From NCBI RefSeq assembly GCF_018129005.1, contig NZ_JAAEDL010000025.1:1-64000 (forward strand): a DNA stretch of 64,000 bases, read 5' to 3'. Below the pieces are notes generated by a model, which saw only the letters and a list, made by a program, of their open reading frames with translations, was not told where the DNA came from and searched no databases. This document shows, one piece after another, positions 54,673-63,166 of the stretch. Within the stretch, counting starts at the first letter, position 1; every line of letters begins with the position of its first letter. The stretch is from Neoroseomonas eburnea (GTDB lineage Bacteria > Pseudomonadota > Alphaproteobacteria > Acetobacterales > Acetobacteraceae). The translations under genes and the position numbers were made by a program.

Positions 54673-56264
54673 TGCTGCACCGCAAGCCCTCCTCCACCGC
54701 GCCACGGGCAGGTCTCGTGGATCGGTATGGGGGGCTTGCCGCGGTCCTCGTGGTTGCGGCGGCGCTGCGGCTGCACAACCTCGGGGCCTGGGGACTCTGG
54801 GTGGATGAGGTCGCGACGGCATACTTCGCGTCGCTTCCGTGGGACGAGCTCTTCGGGCCGGTCGCACGGATCGAAACCAACCCACCCGTGTACTACGGCT
54901 TCGTCAAGGCCTGGATGGCCCTGGCAGGGAGCAGCGACGGCGCGCTGCGCCTGCCCTCGGCCCTGGCCGGCATCGGCTCCGTGGCTGCCACCTGGGTGCT
55001 GATCCGCCAGGCCTTCGGGGCGCGAGCGGCGTTGCTCGCCGCGCTGATGCTGGCCGTCTCGGCGGCCCATGTCTTCGAATCCCGCGAGGCGCGGCCCTAT
55101 GCCTTCATCTTCCTCTTCTACGGGCTCGGCCTGCTGGCGGCGCGCGCGATGGCGGAGAGGCTCGCGCGCCCCGGCGCTTTCCCGGCCTGGCCGGCACTGG
55201 CGCTGGCCGTCGCCGGCGCGGCCACCGCGGCGATGCACTATACGGGCATCCTCGTGGCGGCCACGGCCTATGCCTATGTTCTCGCCCTGCTGCTGGTCCG
55301 GCGGCAGGTCTCATGGCGTGCGCTGGCGTGGATCTGCGCGTCGGGCATGCTGTGTCTCGTTCTCGCCGCTCCCATCATCGCGCTCGCCCTGCATCTGGCG
55401 GCGGATCCGTCGAACAGCGCATCCTGGCTGCGGGCCGCGAAGGGTGTCCGCGTCCCGCGCAGCCTGATCGAGACGCTGTTCGTCAATCCCGCCGACATGA
55501 TGCCGGACGATGCGCTGCGGATCGTGGTCTCCTTCGCTGCGTCCTTCTTCGCCTTCGTCATGCTGTGGCTGGGGATCCGGGCAGGCGGCCTGCGCCGGGA
55601 AGCGGCCGCGCTCGTCGGCGTCCTGGGCTTCGCGCTGCTTCTCTTCCTGTGCGCGGAGATGATCAGCCCCATCATCGTCCCGCGCAGCGTGGCCTTCGCC
55701 ACGGTCCCGGTGATCGGGCTGATGGCGGCCGCGATCGCCACCGTGCCGGCGCGCGGCCTGCGCGCCCTCGCCTTCGCGATCTTCACGGTGATCCAGGGAC
55801 CGGCCCTCGCGATCGCCGTGGGGGCGCCCTATAGCGAGGACTGGCGGGCGCTCGCCGCCGTTCTGGCGTCGCGGGCCACGCCGCCGGATGTGGTCGTCAC
55901 GACCGGTGCCTTCGAGGGCCTGGCGCTGATCCGTTCCGACGGCGGCCGCCATCGTCCCGACATCGTCGTGCCTCAGACCAACGGCATGCCGTTGCAGATA
56001 CGCGTGGTGCAGTCCGTCGAGCATGCCACGGCGACACGGGCGGATGGCCTTGCAGCCGCCATCTGCGCGCGCATGCCCGGCCCGGCCTCGGTCTGGGTGG
56101 CGATGCGCAGCAGCGTTGCCCTCGACCAGCTGATGCCGGTGATGGAGGCCTCGTTGGAGGCCGCCGGCGCCAGGCGCGTGGGACGGTACATTCGGGGCGT
56201 GCTCGCCCTCGACCAATGGCAGGGGCTCTCCTGCCCGAACGCAGCCCCGCGCGCCCCGGCCTGA
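54672..56264 (+). CDS. GT-C/GT39-type membrane glycosyltransferase
   Basis: About 530 residues with roughly ten membrane helices. The start GTG at 54672 overlaps the previous TAG by one base; a later GTG at 54717 is also possible. The first periplasmic loop has LWVDEVATAYFASL then NPPVYYGFVKAWM, the DE and Pro/Tyr features of ArnT/PMT-type transferases that use polyprenyl-phosphate sugars. SREARPYAFIFLFYGLGLL is also typical. The C-terminal soluble part is about 150 residues. It is immediately upstream of uppP, fitting a lipid-linked sugar role. Confidence 0.78.
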   Translation: MLHRKPSSTAPRAGLVDRYGGLAAVLVVAAALRLHNLGAWGLWVDEVATAYFASLPWDELFGPVARIETNPPVYYGFVKAWMALAGSSDGALRLPSALAGIGSVAATWVLIRQAFGARAALLAALMLAVSAAHVFESREARPYAFIFLFYGLGLLAARAMAERLARPGAFPAWPALALAVAGAATAAMHYTGILVAATAYAYVLALLLVRRQVSWRALAWICASGMLCLVLAAPIIALALHLAADPSNSASWLRAAKGVRVPRSLIETLFVNPADMMPDDALRIVVSFAASFFAFVMLWLGIRAGGLRREAAALVGVLGFALLLFLCAEMISPIIVPRSVAFATVPVIGLMAAAIATVPARGLRALAFAIFTVIQGPALAIAVGAPYSEDWRALAAVLASRATPPDVVVTTGAFEGLALIRSDGGRHRPDIVVPQTNGMPLQIRVVQSVEHATATRADGLAAAICARMPGPASVWVAMRSSVALDQLMPVMEASLEAAGARRVGRYIRGVLALDQWQGLSCPNAAPRAPA

Positions 56265-56291
56265 GGCCGACCGCGCAGCCTGGAGTGCCCC

Positions 56292-57095
56292 ATGCACCTC
56301 GCCTCGCTCTTCTCCGCCCTGCTCATGGGCCTCGTCGAGGGACTCACCGAGTTCCTGCCGATCTCCTCGACCGGGCATCTGATCCTGCTCGGGGAGCTGA
56401 TCGGCTTCCAGGGCCCGCCGGGCAAGACCTTCGAGATCTCGATCCAGCTCGGCGCCATCCTCGCCGTGGTGATGATCTACCGCGAATTGATCCTCGACCT
56501 GCTGCGCGGCATGTGGGCGCCGGGGCGGGAACGCTTCTACGTGATCAACCTGATGCTCGCCTTCCTGCCGGCGGCAGTGATCGGAGCGACGCTGCACAAG
56601 ACGATCACCGAGATCCTGTTCAATCCCTGGGTCGTCTGCGTGGCGCTGATCCTGGGCGGCATCGCCATCATCGCGATCGAGCGGGCGCGGCCCGAGCCCT
56701 CCATCCGCTCGGTGCCGGAGATCGGTCCGCTGGCGGCGCTGCTGATCGGCTTCGGCCAGGCGCTGGCGATGATCCCTGGCACCTCGCGGTCCGGCGCCAC
56801 CATCATCACCGCGCTGGTGATCGGGGTGGAACGCCGGACGGCGGCGGAATTCTCCTTCGTGCTCGCCATCCCGACCATGCTCGCGGCGACGGTCTACTCG
56901 CTGTGGAAGGCGCGGGCGGAGGTGGATTTCTCCGCCTTCGGGCAGATCGGCGTCGGCTTCCTGACCGCCTTCGTCGTCGCCTTCTTCACCGTGCGGGCGG
57001 TGCTGGCGGTGATCGGGCGCATCGGCTTCACGCCCTTCGGCTGGTACCGGATCGGGCTCGGCCTGCTGATGCTGACCGTGCTCGCCCTGCGATAG
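56292..57095 (+). CDS. uppP: Undecaprenyl-diphosphatase
   Basis: Recycles the cell-wall lipid carrier by dephosphorylating undecaprenyl pyrophosphate on the outer membrane face; overproduction gives bacitracin resistance. 267 residues, eight-helix BacA/UppP family. Motifs: GLVEGLTEFLPISSTGHLIL (about 14-33, catalytic Glu and Ser/His) and PGTSRSGATI (163-172, with Arg). It lies 27 bp after the glycosyltransferase gene and 63 bp before another membrane protein. Confidence 0.96.
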   Translation: MHLASLFSALLMGLVEGLTEFLPISSTGHLILLGELIGFQGPPGKTFEISIQLGAILAVVMIYRELILDLLRGMWAPGRERFYVINLMLAFLPAAVIGATLHKTITEILFNPWVVCVALILGGIAIIAIERARPEPSIRSVPEIGPLAALLIGFGQALAMIPGTSRSGATIITALVIGVERRTAAEFSFVLAIPTMLAATVYSLWKARAEVDFSAFGQIGVGFLTAFVVAFFTVRAVLAVIGRIGFTPFGWYRIGLGLLMLTVLALR

Positions 57096-57176
57096 GCGCC
57101 GCCGCCCGGCGCGGCGGATCGCTTCCGTCGCCCGGGGCCGCGTGGCACTCTCCGTCCGATGGTGGAAGGGGGCGCG

Positions 57177-58742
57177 ATGGCCGGGCAGGGGCAAGGCTCG
57201 ATCCTGGCCGCGCTCGCCTGCGCCGTCTGCGTGCTCCTCGTACCGCCGCTCCTGGTGCCGCTGCCGCCTCTGGTCGACTACCCCAACCACCTGGCGCGGC
57301 TGTGGCTGATAGCCGGGCATGCCGAACGCCCGCCGCTCGACGCGATCTATGTCATCGACTGGTCGCGCGCGGTCACCAATATCGGGATCGACCTGCTCGC
57401 GCTCGGCCTCGGACGCGTCATCGGAGCCGACACCGTCGGCCGGCTCGGGGTCGTGCTGGCGCTGCTGCTGCCGGTGCTGGGGACGCTGGCGCTTGGCCGC
57501 GCCGTCGCCGGGCGCTGGCATGCGGCCATGCTTCTCGCCCCCGCCCTGGCCTGGAACCTGCCCTTCGCGGCCGGCTTCCTGAATCACCAGATCTCCGTCG
57601 GGCTTGCATTGCTGGCAGCGGCCATGAGCGCCGCGCTGCCGGGGCGACCCGTCCTGCGCGCGATCCTCCTGTTCCTGGCAGGTCTCGTCATCATCGTCGT
57701 CCACCTTTTCGGCGGCCTGTTGCTGATCGCGCTCGTCGCGGCGCTCGCGATCGGGGAGACGATTCCGGCGCGCGGTGCCCGGAGCCTGGCGGTGCGACGG
57801 ATCGCCGTCGCGGCGGCTCCGCCGGCACTGGCGCTGGCCACGTTTCTGCTGCTCGCGCCGACGCTGCCCGGCGAAGCCGGAGAGAGCGCGGTGCCGCGCT
57901 GGTTCTGGACCTGGCGGCCGGACATGAAGGCCGGTGCGGCCCTCGCGCCTTTCGTGACCTACCATGTGCTCCTCGGGCAGGCGGTCGCGCTGCTTCTGCT
58001 GTTCCTCGCCCATGCCGCCGTCCGGCGCGGCTGGATCCGATTCCACGCCGGACTCTGCGCGCTGGCGGTCGGGCTGTTCCTCGGCAGCCTGGTGCTGCCT
58101 TCCAGCCTCGGCGACACCGAGCAGATCGAACTGCGGCTCTCCTGCGCTGCCGTGCTCGTCGCGATCGCATCCCTGCGGCCAGGGAGCGCCATGCCTCGCC
58201 GGGCCCGGCAGTCGGCGACCGCCGGCCTGCTGGCCATCACCTTCGTCTTGAGCGGATGGGTCCTGCACGATTGGCGCCTGGCCGCCCGCGATGTGGCAGC
58301 GGTGGAACGCGCGCTTGCCGCCCTGCCGCGCGGCGCCGCGGTGCTGCCGGCCGAGGCAGGGGACGATACGCGGAGTTCCGCGGCGCAGAGCCCGCGGCTG
58401 GCGGGAAGCTGGCCGCTCCACTCGCATTATGGGCTGCTGGCCGTCATGCTGCGCGATGCTGCCGTACCTGGCCTCTTCGCGCTCGCCGGAAAGCAGCCGG
58501 TGCGGCTACGGGACGCGTGGCGGCATCTGGCGCCGACGGGCAGCAGCCTGCCGCGCATCCAGGACCTCGACTCGACGCAGGCCGGGGCGACGGGCAATGG
58601 TCCGCCGCGGGACTGGCGGGAGAATTTCGGCTACCTGCTCGTTCTCGACGCAGCGGGTGCGGATGTGGCGCCGCCGCCGGCCGGGCTCGAATTGCTTGCC
58701 GATGAGGGCTTCGCGCGGCTCTACAGGGTGGTGCCGCGCTGA
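57177..58742 (+). CDS. Polytopic membrane protein, GT-C-like, unknown function
   Basis: 521 residues from the ATG at 57177 (GGAAGGGGG upstream), about eleven hydrophobic helices, then a soluble tail from about residue 380. The first loop PPLVDYPNHLARLWLIAG and the later IDWSRAVTNIGIDLLALG are a conserved pattern in otherwise uncharacterised proteobacterial proteins; the Asp-Tyr-Pro-Asn-His loop is placed like the acidic first loop of GT-C glycosyltransferases. With the GT39-like gene and uppP it forms a three-gene membrane cluster. No domain is certain. Confidence 0.7.
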   Translation: MAGQGQGSILAALACAVCVLLVPPLLVPLPPLVDYPNHLARLWLIAGHAERPPLDAIYVIDWSRAVTNIGIDLLALGLGRVIGADTVGRLGVVLALLLPVLGTLALGRAVAGRWHAAMLLAPALAWNLPFAAGFLNHQISVGLALLAAAMSAALPGRPVLRAILLFLAGLVIIVVHLFGGLLLIALVAALAIGETIPARGARSLAVRRIAVAAAPPALALATFLLLAPTLPGEAGESAVPRWFWTWRPDMKAGAALAPFVTYHVLLGQAVALLLLFLAHAAVRRGWIRFHAGLCALAVGLFLGSLVLPSSLGDTEQIELRLSCAAVLVAIASLRPGSAMPRRARQSATAGLLAITFVLSGWVLHDWRLAARDVAAVERALAALPRGAAVLPAEAGDDTRSSAAQSPRLAGSWPLHSHYGLLAVMLRDAAVPGLFALAGKQPVRLRDAWRHLAPTGSSLPRIQDLDSTQAGATGNGPPRDWRENFGYLLVLDAAGADVAPPPAGLELLADEGFARLYRVVPR

Positions 58743-58769
58743 TCCACGGCGCCGGCGCTGCCGCCAGAC

Positions 58770-59426
58770 TCACCGCGGCCCGACCAGTTCCATCACCTCG
58801 AGGATCGCGCCGTTCGACGGCTGCGGAAAGACGGCCCGCCAGCGGTCGGGCCCGATGCGTTCGACCGCGGCGACGCGGTCGCGCTCGCCGTCCCAGCCGT
58901 AGGTCGGAAAGCCGGTCTCCGGCCCCAGCGCCTCGGTGCCCACCAGCACCGAGCGCACCGGTCCATCGTGGAAGATGACGCCCGCCATGCGCCGGGGTCC
59001 GTCGATCTTCTCGAAGTAGGTGACGCCGAAACTCGCCCAGACCCGGCAGCGGAAAGCCCCCTGCGCGACAAAGGCGGGCGCCGGGCCATCCGCAGCACCG
59101 ACATGCAGCGACCGGCAGCGGTAGACGCCGCCGGACGGATGGGCGCCGTCCAGCGCCGCCAGGGGGTCCAGAAGCATGCCCTCGGCCGCGATCTCCGCCT
59201 GATGGCCGCCGCGGCGTGCGCTTTCGAGCGCGGCGGCCCAGGCACGGTCGAGGCCGGCCATGCGGCGGCGGTCGCGCGCCTCTGCCTGGCTGCGCCAATC
59301 CGCGCCGGGAACCACGGCGACGACCGCGGCCGGCTCCTGCCCCGGCCCGAGCCGCCGGCCTTGCGCCATGGAGTCCGGCGACGCCAGCGTCATCATCGTC
59401 AGCCCCCCGGCGATCCAGGCGCGCAT
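58770..59426 (-). CDS. DUF4893 protein, exported
   Basis: 218 residues from the ATG at 59426, preceded by GGGAGGGGGTCG. Signal peptide MRAWIAGGLTMMTLASPDSMAQ. DUF4893 pattern: LDRAWAAALESARRGGHQAEIAAEGMLLDP, GGVYRCRSLHVGAADG, FRCRVWASFGVTYFEKIDGPRRMAGVIF, then TEALGPETGFPTYGWDGERDRVAAVERIGPDRWRAVFP and LEVMELVGPR. The family function is unknown; it is found in Alphaproteobacteria. It converges on the 57 kb membrane cluster. Confidence 0.84.
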   Translation of the reverse strand: MRAWIAGGLTMMTLASPDSMAQGRRLGPGQEPAAVVAVVPGADWRSQAEARDRRRMAGLDRAWAAALESARRGGHQAEIAAEGMLLDPLAALDGAHPSGGVYRCRSLHVGAADGPAPAFVAQGAFRCRVWASFGVTYFEKIDGPRRMAGVIFHDGPVRSVLVGTEALGPETGFPTYGWDGERDRVAAVERIGPDRWRAVFPQPSNGAILEVMELVGPR

Positions 59427-59555
59427 CGACCCCCTCCCGATCCTGGCGCACCAGGCCCGGCCTCGGGCAGCCATGCGCGCAAGCGGCGCGCGGGCTCAGG
59501 GCGCGCCGTCCACCGGGAATGGAACCGCTTCGGCCGGGCGCCGCAGTGCGGCGCG

Positions 59556-59825
59556 TCACGCCGCGCGCCTGGTCTCCGCCCCGCCGCGCACTTCCATCAC
59601 GCCCACCACCTGGCCGAGATTGCCGAACACCAGACGGACCATCCCGGCGGGCATGGCCTCGAGCGCGATCTCGACGCGCATCGCCTCGCCCTCTCGCCGC
59701 GCGAGGACGAGGTCGGGGATGAGGTCGCGCTTCGCGAGCGGCTGCAGCAGGCGGGAGAGCAGGCCCGGCGAGGCCTCGGCGAGGACCGAGAAGCGCGCGG
59801 GCACAGGACGTTCGGGATCGGACAT
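59556..59825 (-). CDS. Small ACT-like protein
   Basis: 89 residues. MSDPERPVPARFSVLAEASPGLLSRLLQPLAKRDLIPDLVLARREG resembles one ACT domain: a beta strand, Pro-Gly turn (SPGLLSRLL) and helix, then paired strands with VVGVMEV. It is the length of IlvM-type regulatory subunits, but no acetolactate synthase is nearby. The start at 59825 follows GGAACTCC 10 bases upstream. A free-standing ligand-binding regulator is a guess. Confidence 0.6.
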   Translation of the reverse strand: MSDPERPVPARFSVLAEASPGLLSRLLQPLAKRDLIPDLVLARREGEAMRVEIALEAMPAGMVRLVFGNLGQVVGVMEVRGGAETRRAA

Positions 59826-60063
59826 GGCGGCAGGAGTTCCAGGCAGGGCAGGAGGGGCGGATCGGACGGTGCGGCCGCAAGGCGCGCCCACCCCGGGGCG
59901 CAGCCTCAGTCGGCCGTGCCGGTAATTCGCCCTGCGATGCGCCGATGCGCTGCCATGGCGGCACCATAACAGCATGGCCGCGGCGGCGCCAAGCTGCGAC
60001 GTTCCGGCCGCGCGGATCCTGCGCTAGCCTTGCGCGGACACCGCCGCCGCCGGAGGCCTTCGC
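59826..60063. other. Divergent intergenic region
   Basis: About 240 bp between the ACT-like gene and the Bug receptor. It should hold both promoters, but no clear motif, operator palindrome or repeat family member is visible. Confidence 0.5.
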
Positions 60064-61023
60064 ATGCTGCGCCGCAACCTGCTCCTCGCCGCACCCGCGC
60101 TGCTCGCCGCGCCGGCGCTGGCGCAGTCCTATCCCGGCCCGGTGCGGCTGGTCGTGCCCTTCGCCACCGGCGGCACCACCGACATCATCGCCCGGCTGAT
60201 CGCCGAGGAGATGGGTCGCCGCCTCGGCACCACCGTCATCGTGGACAACCGCCCGGGCGCCGGCGCGACGCTCGGCACCGGGCTGGTCGCGCGCGCCGCG
60301 CCGGACGGGACGACGCTGCTGATCTCCACCATCTCCGGCATGGCCGTGGGCAACACGCTCTACCGCGACCGCATCCAATGGGACGCCGACCGGGATTTCG
60401 CGCATATCGCGATCATCCTCGGCACGCCGTACCTGCTGCTGGTCAACCCGCGGACCTCGATGCGCAGCGTGGCGGATTTCGTGGCCGCGGCGAAGCAGCC
60501 CTCCGGCCTCGCCTTCGCCACCAGCGGCATCGGCTCGGTGCCGCATCTCGTCGGGCTGCGCATGGCGCAGGCAGCGGGGTTCGAGCTGCAGCACATCCCC
60601 TATCGCGGCGGGTCGCAGGCGGCCACCGACGCGATCGCCGGCGTGGTGCCCTCGGTGATGGACAGCCTGACGGCGGCCTCGGCCTATATCCGCGCTGGCA
60701 GCCTGCGGCCGCTCGCGTTCACCACGCGGGAAAGGATCGCCGACTTCCCCGACATCCCGACGCTGGTCGAAAGCGGCTTCCCCGGCATCGTCGCCGATGG
60801 CTGGGCCGGAATCGCGGCACCGGCGGGCACGCCGCGCGCGCTGCAGGAGCGTCTCGCAACCGCGATACGCGAAGCGATGGCGGCGCCGCAGGTGGCGCGC
60901 CGCTACGCCGAGACGGCGACGCTGCCCGGCACGCTCTTCCTCGATGACGCGCAGGCCTTCGTGCGCGCGGAGATCGCCGCCTGGGCGCCGGTGGTTCGCG
61001 CCTCGGGCGCGACGCCGGGCTGA
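60064..61023 (+). CDS. Bug-family tripartite tricarboxylate transporter receptor (4)
   Basis: 319 residues. Signal peptide MLRRNLLLAAPALLAAPALAQ. Bug features: SYPGPVRLVVPFATGGTTDIIAR, VIVDNRPGAGATLGTGLVARAAPDG and LQHIPYRGGSQAATDAIAGVVPSVM. A GGAGGCC ribosome site lies upstream. The stop codon is part of a family C repeat (TGAGAGCCCG), exactly as for Bug receptor 1. No transporter membrane genes adjacent. Confidence 0.93.
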   Translation: MLRRNLLLAAPALLAAPALAQSYPGPVRLVVPFATGGTTDIIARLIAEEMGRRLGTTVIVDNRPGAGATLGTGLVARAAPDGTTLLISTISGMAVGNTLYRDRIQWDADRDFAHIAIILGTPYLLLVNPRTSMRSVADFVAAAKQPSGLAFATSGIGSVPHLVGLRMAQAAGFELQHIPYRGGSQAATDAIAGVVPSVMDSLTAASAYIRAGSLRPLAFTTRERIADFPDIPTLVESGFPGIVADGWAGIAAPAGTPRALQERLATAIREAMAAPQVARRYAETATLPGTLFLDDAQAFVRAEIAAWAPVVRASGATPG

Positions 61024-61096
61024 GAGCCCGGCCGGAGACGCGCCTTGCGGCGCGTTTGCGGACCGGTGCCGGACTTTCCAAACGGTCTCTCGGCGG
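61021..61096. repeat. Repeat family C, short copy at a stop codon
   Basis: TGAGAGCCCGGCCGGAGACGCG, GCGGCGCGTTTGCGG, CGGTGCCGGACTTTCC, AAACGGTCTCTCGG. It lacks the central long stem of the 18600 copy but keeps both ends, GAGAG and CTCTC. Confidence 0.75.
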
Positions 61097-61136
61097 GGGG
61101 ACAATTTCGCGCTGGCGCAGGACGGCGCATCGGGTT

Positions 61137-61150
61137 TTGATCGGCATCAA
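61137..61150 (+). promoter_or_regulatory. Perfect FNR/ANR box before phbB
   Basis: TTGATCGGCATCAA matches TTGAT-N4-ATCAA at all ten positions, same as the box at 50364. Its centre lies about 75 bases before the phbB ATG, a suitable distance for activation with a start site around 41 bases downstream. Confidence 0.8.
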
Positions 61151-61218
61151 CGACCGCGCGGCGGACGTCACGCATCACGGCGGGGACCCCGCGGCTCGCT
61201 ACAGGGAGGAGACCAGCC

Positions 61219-61941
61219 ATGCCACGTGTCGCACTCGTCACCGGAGGCCAACGCGGCATCGGCGCCGCAATCAGCGAGGCGCTGCAGGCCGCCGGCCGCA
61301 AGGTCGTCGCCTCCTACGCAGGAAACGACGCCGCGGCGGAGGCGTTCACCAAGCGCACCGGCATCCCCTGCTACAAGTTCGACGTGGCGGACTATGATGC
61401 CTGCGCCAATGCGATGAAGCAGATCGAGGCCGAGGTCGGCTCGGTCGAGGTGCTGGTGAACAATGCGGGCATCACCCGCGACGGCACCATGAAGCGCATG
61501 AGCCGCGAGATGTGGGACGCGGTGATCGATACGAACCTCGGCTCCTGCTACAACATGTGCAAGCTGGTGTGGGACGGCATGACGGCCCGCAAGTTCGGCC
61601 GCATCGTCAACATCGGCTCGATCAACGGCCAGGCCGGGCAGTACGGCCAGGTGAACTACGCCGCCGCCAAGTCCGGAATCCATGGCTTCACCAAGGCGCT
61701 CGCGCAGGAAGGCGCGCGGACGCAGATCACGGTGAACGCCATCGCGCCGGGCTATGTGGACACCGAGATGGTGCGCGCGGTGCCGCCCGACGTGCTCGAG
61801 AAGATCGTCGCGCGCATCCCGATGGGCCGGCTCGGCCGCGCCTATGACATCGCGCGCGGCGTGGTGTTCCTGACCGCCGACGATGCGGATTTCATCACCG
61901 GTTCCACGCTGTCCATCAACGGCGGGCAGCACATGTACTGA
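61219..61941 (+). CDS. phbB: Acetoacetyl-CoA reductase PhbB
   Basis: NADPH-dependent reduction of acetoacetyl-CoA to (R)-3-hydroxybutyryl-CoA, the reducing step of polyhydroxybutyrate synthesis. 240-residue classical SDR: TGGQRGIG (8-15) cofactor motif, NNAGITRDGT (81-90), catalytic S134, Y147 and K151 (YAAAK), and NAIAPGYVDTEM. The start follows GGGAGGAG. phbA and phbC are not in the window, so this gene is separate. A perfect FNR box upstream suggests induction when oxygen is low, when reducing equivalents accumulate. Confidence 0.94.
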   Translation: MPRVALVTGGQRGIGAAISEALQAAGRKVVASYAGNDAAAEAFTKRTGIPCYKFDVADYDACANAMKQIEAEVGSVEVLVNNAGITRDGTMKRMSREMWDAVIDTNLGSCYNMCKLVWDGMTARKFGRIVNIGSINGQAGQYGQVNYAAAKSGIHGFTKALAQEGARTQITVNAIAPGYVDTEMVRAVPPDVLEKIVARIPMGRLGRAYDIARGVVFLTADDADFITGSTLSINGGQHMY

Positions 61942-62045
61942 GTCCTGGAGGGGGGATCGCCGGTGGCGCTGCCCCTCGACCTCCCCCCTTCGCCGCGCGC
62001 GGCGGACGCGCCATGATGGCGTCCAACCGCAGAAGGGGAAGCACC

Positions 62046-62684
62046 ATGGGCTACGCCATCATCGCCTGGGACGGTCCCGATCCCGCGCGCCGCACGGCGG
62101 TGCGCGACCGGCATCTCGCCGTCATCACCCGCTGGGCGCAGGATGGGCGGCTCGCCCTCGGCGTGCCGCTGTTCACGCCCGATTGGAAGGCCGCCGGCTC
62201 CCTGATGGTGCTGGAGGTGCCGGACAAGGCCGGCCTCGACGCCTACCTGGCGGAGGAGCCCTTCGCCGCGGAAGGCGTCTGGGCGAGGTGGGAGGCGCAC
62301 CCCTTCCGCATCGCGCCGCTGCCCTATCGCCCGCTGCCGCAGCCGGGTGAGCCGATCTCCGCCAGCCGCACGCATACCGTCATCGTCGCGATGGATGGCA
62401 CGGATGCCGAGGCGCCGGCGCGGCGGATGGCCGTGCGGGCGCAGCACATGGCGCGCGTCACGCCGATGGCGGCCGACGGCACGCTGGCGATGGGCGGAGC
62501 GATCCTGGACGAGGCCGGCACGATGCGCGGGTCGATCGCGGTGACACGCCACGCGACGGATGAGGCCGCGCGTGCCTGGATGGCCGAGGACCCCTACGTG
62601 ACCGGCGGCGTGTGGAAGGACATTGCGCTGCACGGCACTCGCTTCGCGCCCCTGCCGTACCGGGCGCTGCCCGGCGCGGCGTGA
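62046..62684 (+). CDS. Tandem YciI-domain protein
   Basis: 212 residues from the ATG at 62046 (AAGGGGAAGCACC upstream), made of two YciI-type ferredoxin-like halves. Half 1 (about 1-95): YAIIAWDGPD, RDRHLAVITRWAQDGRLALGVPL, SLMVLEVPDKAGLDAYLAEEPFAAEGVW. Half 2 (about 110-205): HTVIVAMDGTD, RAQHMARVTPMAADGTLAMGGAIL, SIAVTRHATDEAARAWMAEDPYVTGGVW. Each keeps the His thought to be catalytic. Most YciI proteins are single-domain dimers, so this is a covalent dimer. Function unknown. Confidence 0.85.
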   Translation: MGYAIIAWDGPDPARRTAVRDRHLAVITRWAQDGRLALGVPLFTPDWKAAGSLMVLEVPDKAGLDAYLAEEPFAAEGVWARWEAHPFRIAPLPYRPLPQPGEPISASRTHTVIVAMDGTDAEAPARRMAVRAQHMARVTPMAADGTLAMGGAILDEAGTMRGSIAVTRHATDEAARAWMAEDPYVTGGVWKDIALHGTRFAPLPYRALPGAA

Positions 62685-62734
62685 AACGCCGCATTCTCGT
62701 GCCGGACCGGCCGAACGCCCCGCTGATCCCGACG

Positions 62735-62935
62735 GCCGCCATTCGCGACCGCTGGTATCCGTCTTTTCGTGCCCTCGGACGCCGGGCGCAAACCTCCGCC
62801 TTGCTTGGCTTCGCCGGAGCACCGGCGGGCCGCATTCCGGATCCTCGGTCACGTTGCAAGGCAAGGTGACAGGGTGCCCGTCGCGGCCTCGGCACGAGGC
62901 AGGAACTCGCGCCGCTGGTATGACATGACAGCGGG
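62735..62935. repeat. Repeat family D copy
   Basis: GACGGCCGCCATTCGCGACCGCTGG, CCCTCGGACGCCGGGCGCAAACC, CTTGCTTGGCTTCGCCGGA, GCACCGGCGGGCCG, CTCGGCACGAGG. It has an extra insertion (about 62835-62885) relative to 51248, including a TCACGTTGCAAGGCAAGGTGA pairing. Confidence 0.65.
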
Positions 62936-63087
62936 AGCACGCCCGTCCGAACTTGGCGCGACGGGTGCAGGGCGCAGTGCCGGCAGGGCGGCCGCACGCC
63001 AGGCCGGCCGCGGAAGACGCGAGCGGCTTCTGTTCGCTCCGACCTGCGACAGCCTCTCCGAACCTTTGTCTTCACGAGCATCTTCAG

Positions 63088-63113
63088 CCGATCGGGTGTT
63101 TCCACCCGATCGG
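63088..63113. terminator. Family E hairpin, probable terminator
   Basis: CCGATCGGGTG (63088-63098) pairs perfectly with CACCCGATCGG (63103-63113) across a TTTC loop, an 11-bp stem. It lies about 50 bases past the stop of the minus-strand CoA-transferase gene. No T-tract, so factor-independent termination is uncertain. Confidence 0.5.
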
Positions 63114-63166
63114 GATCGGCTCCGGGCCGCGCGAAGCTGCATCCTTCGCGCGCTTGCGGCGCGGCG

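Larger units (their letters stand above)
62685..63166. other. Gene-free region with repeat families D and E
   Basis: About 480 bp between the convergent YciI and CoA-transferase genes. Family D at about 62735-62935, then a family E hairpin at 63088-63113. No gene is seen; several frames are Arg/Pro-rich shadows. Confidence 0.65.

Noticed and set aside
55311-58427. 1038-codon minus-strand frame opposite uppP and the membrane proteins
   Set aside because: Gln/Arg/His-rich shadow; the membrane proteins on the other strand are coherent.
58444-61104. 886-codon minus-strand frame
   Set aside because: Crosses the DUF4893 and ACT-like genes in another frame and the Bug gene in antisense; no domain.
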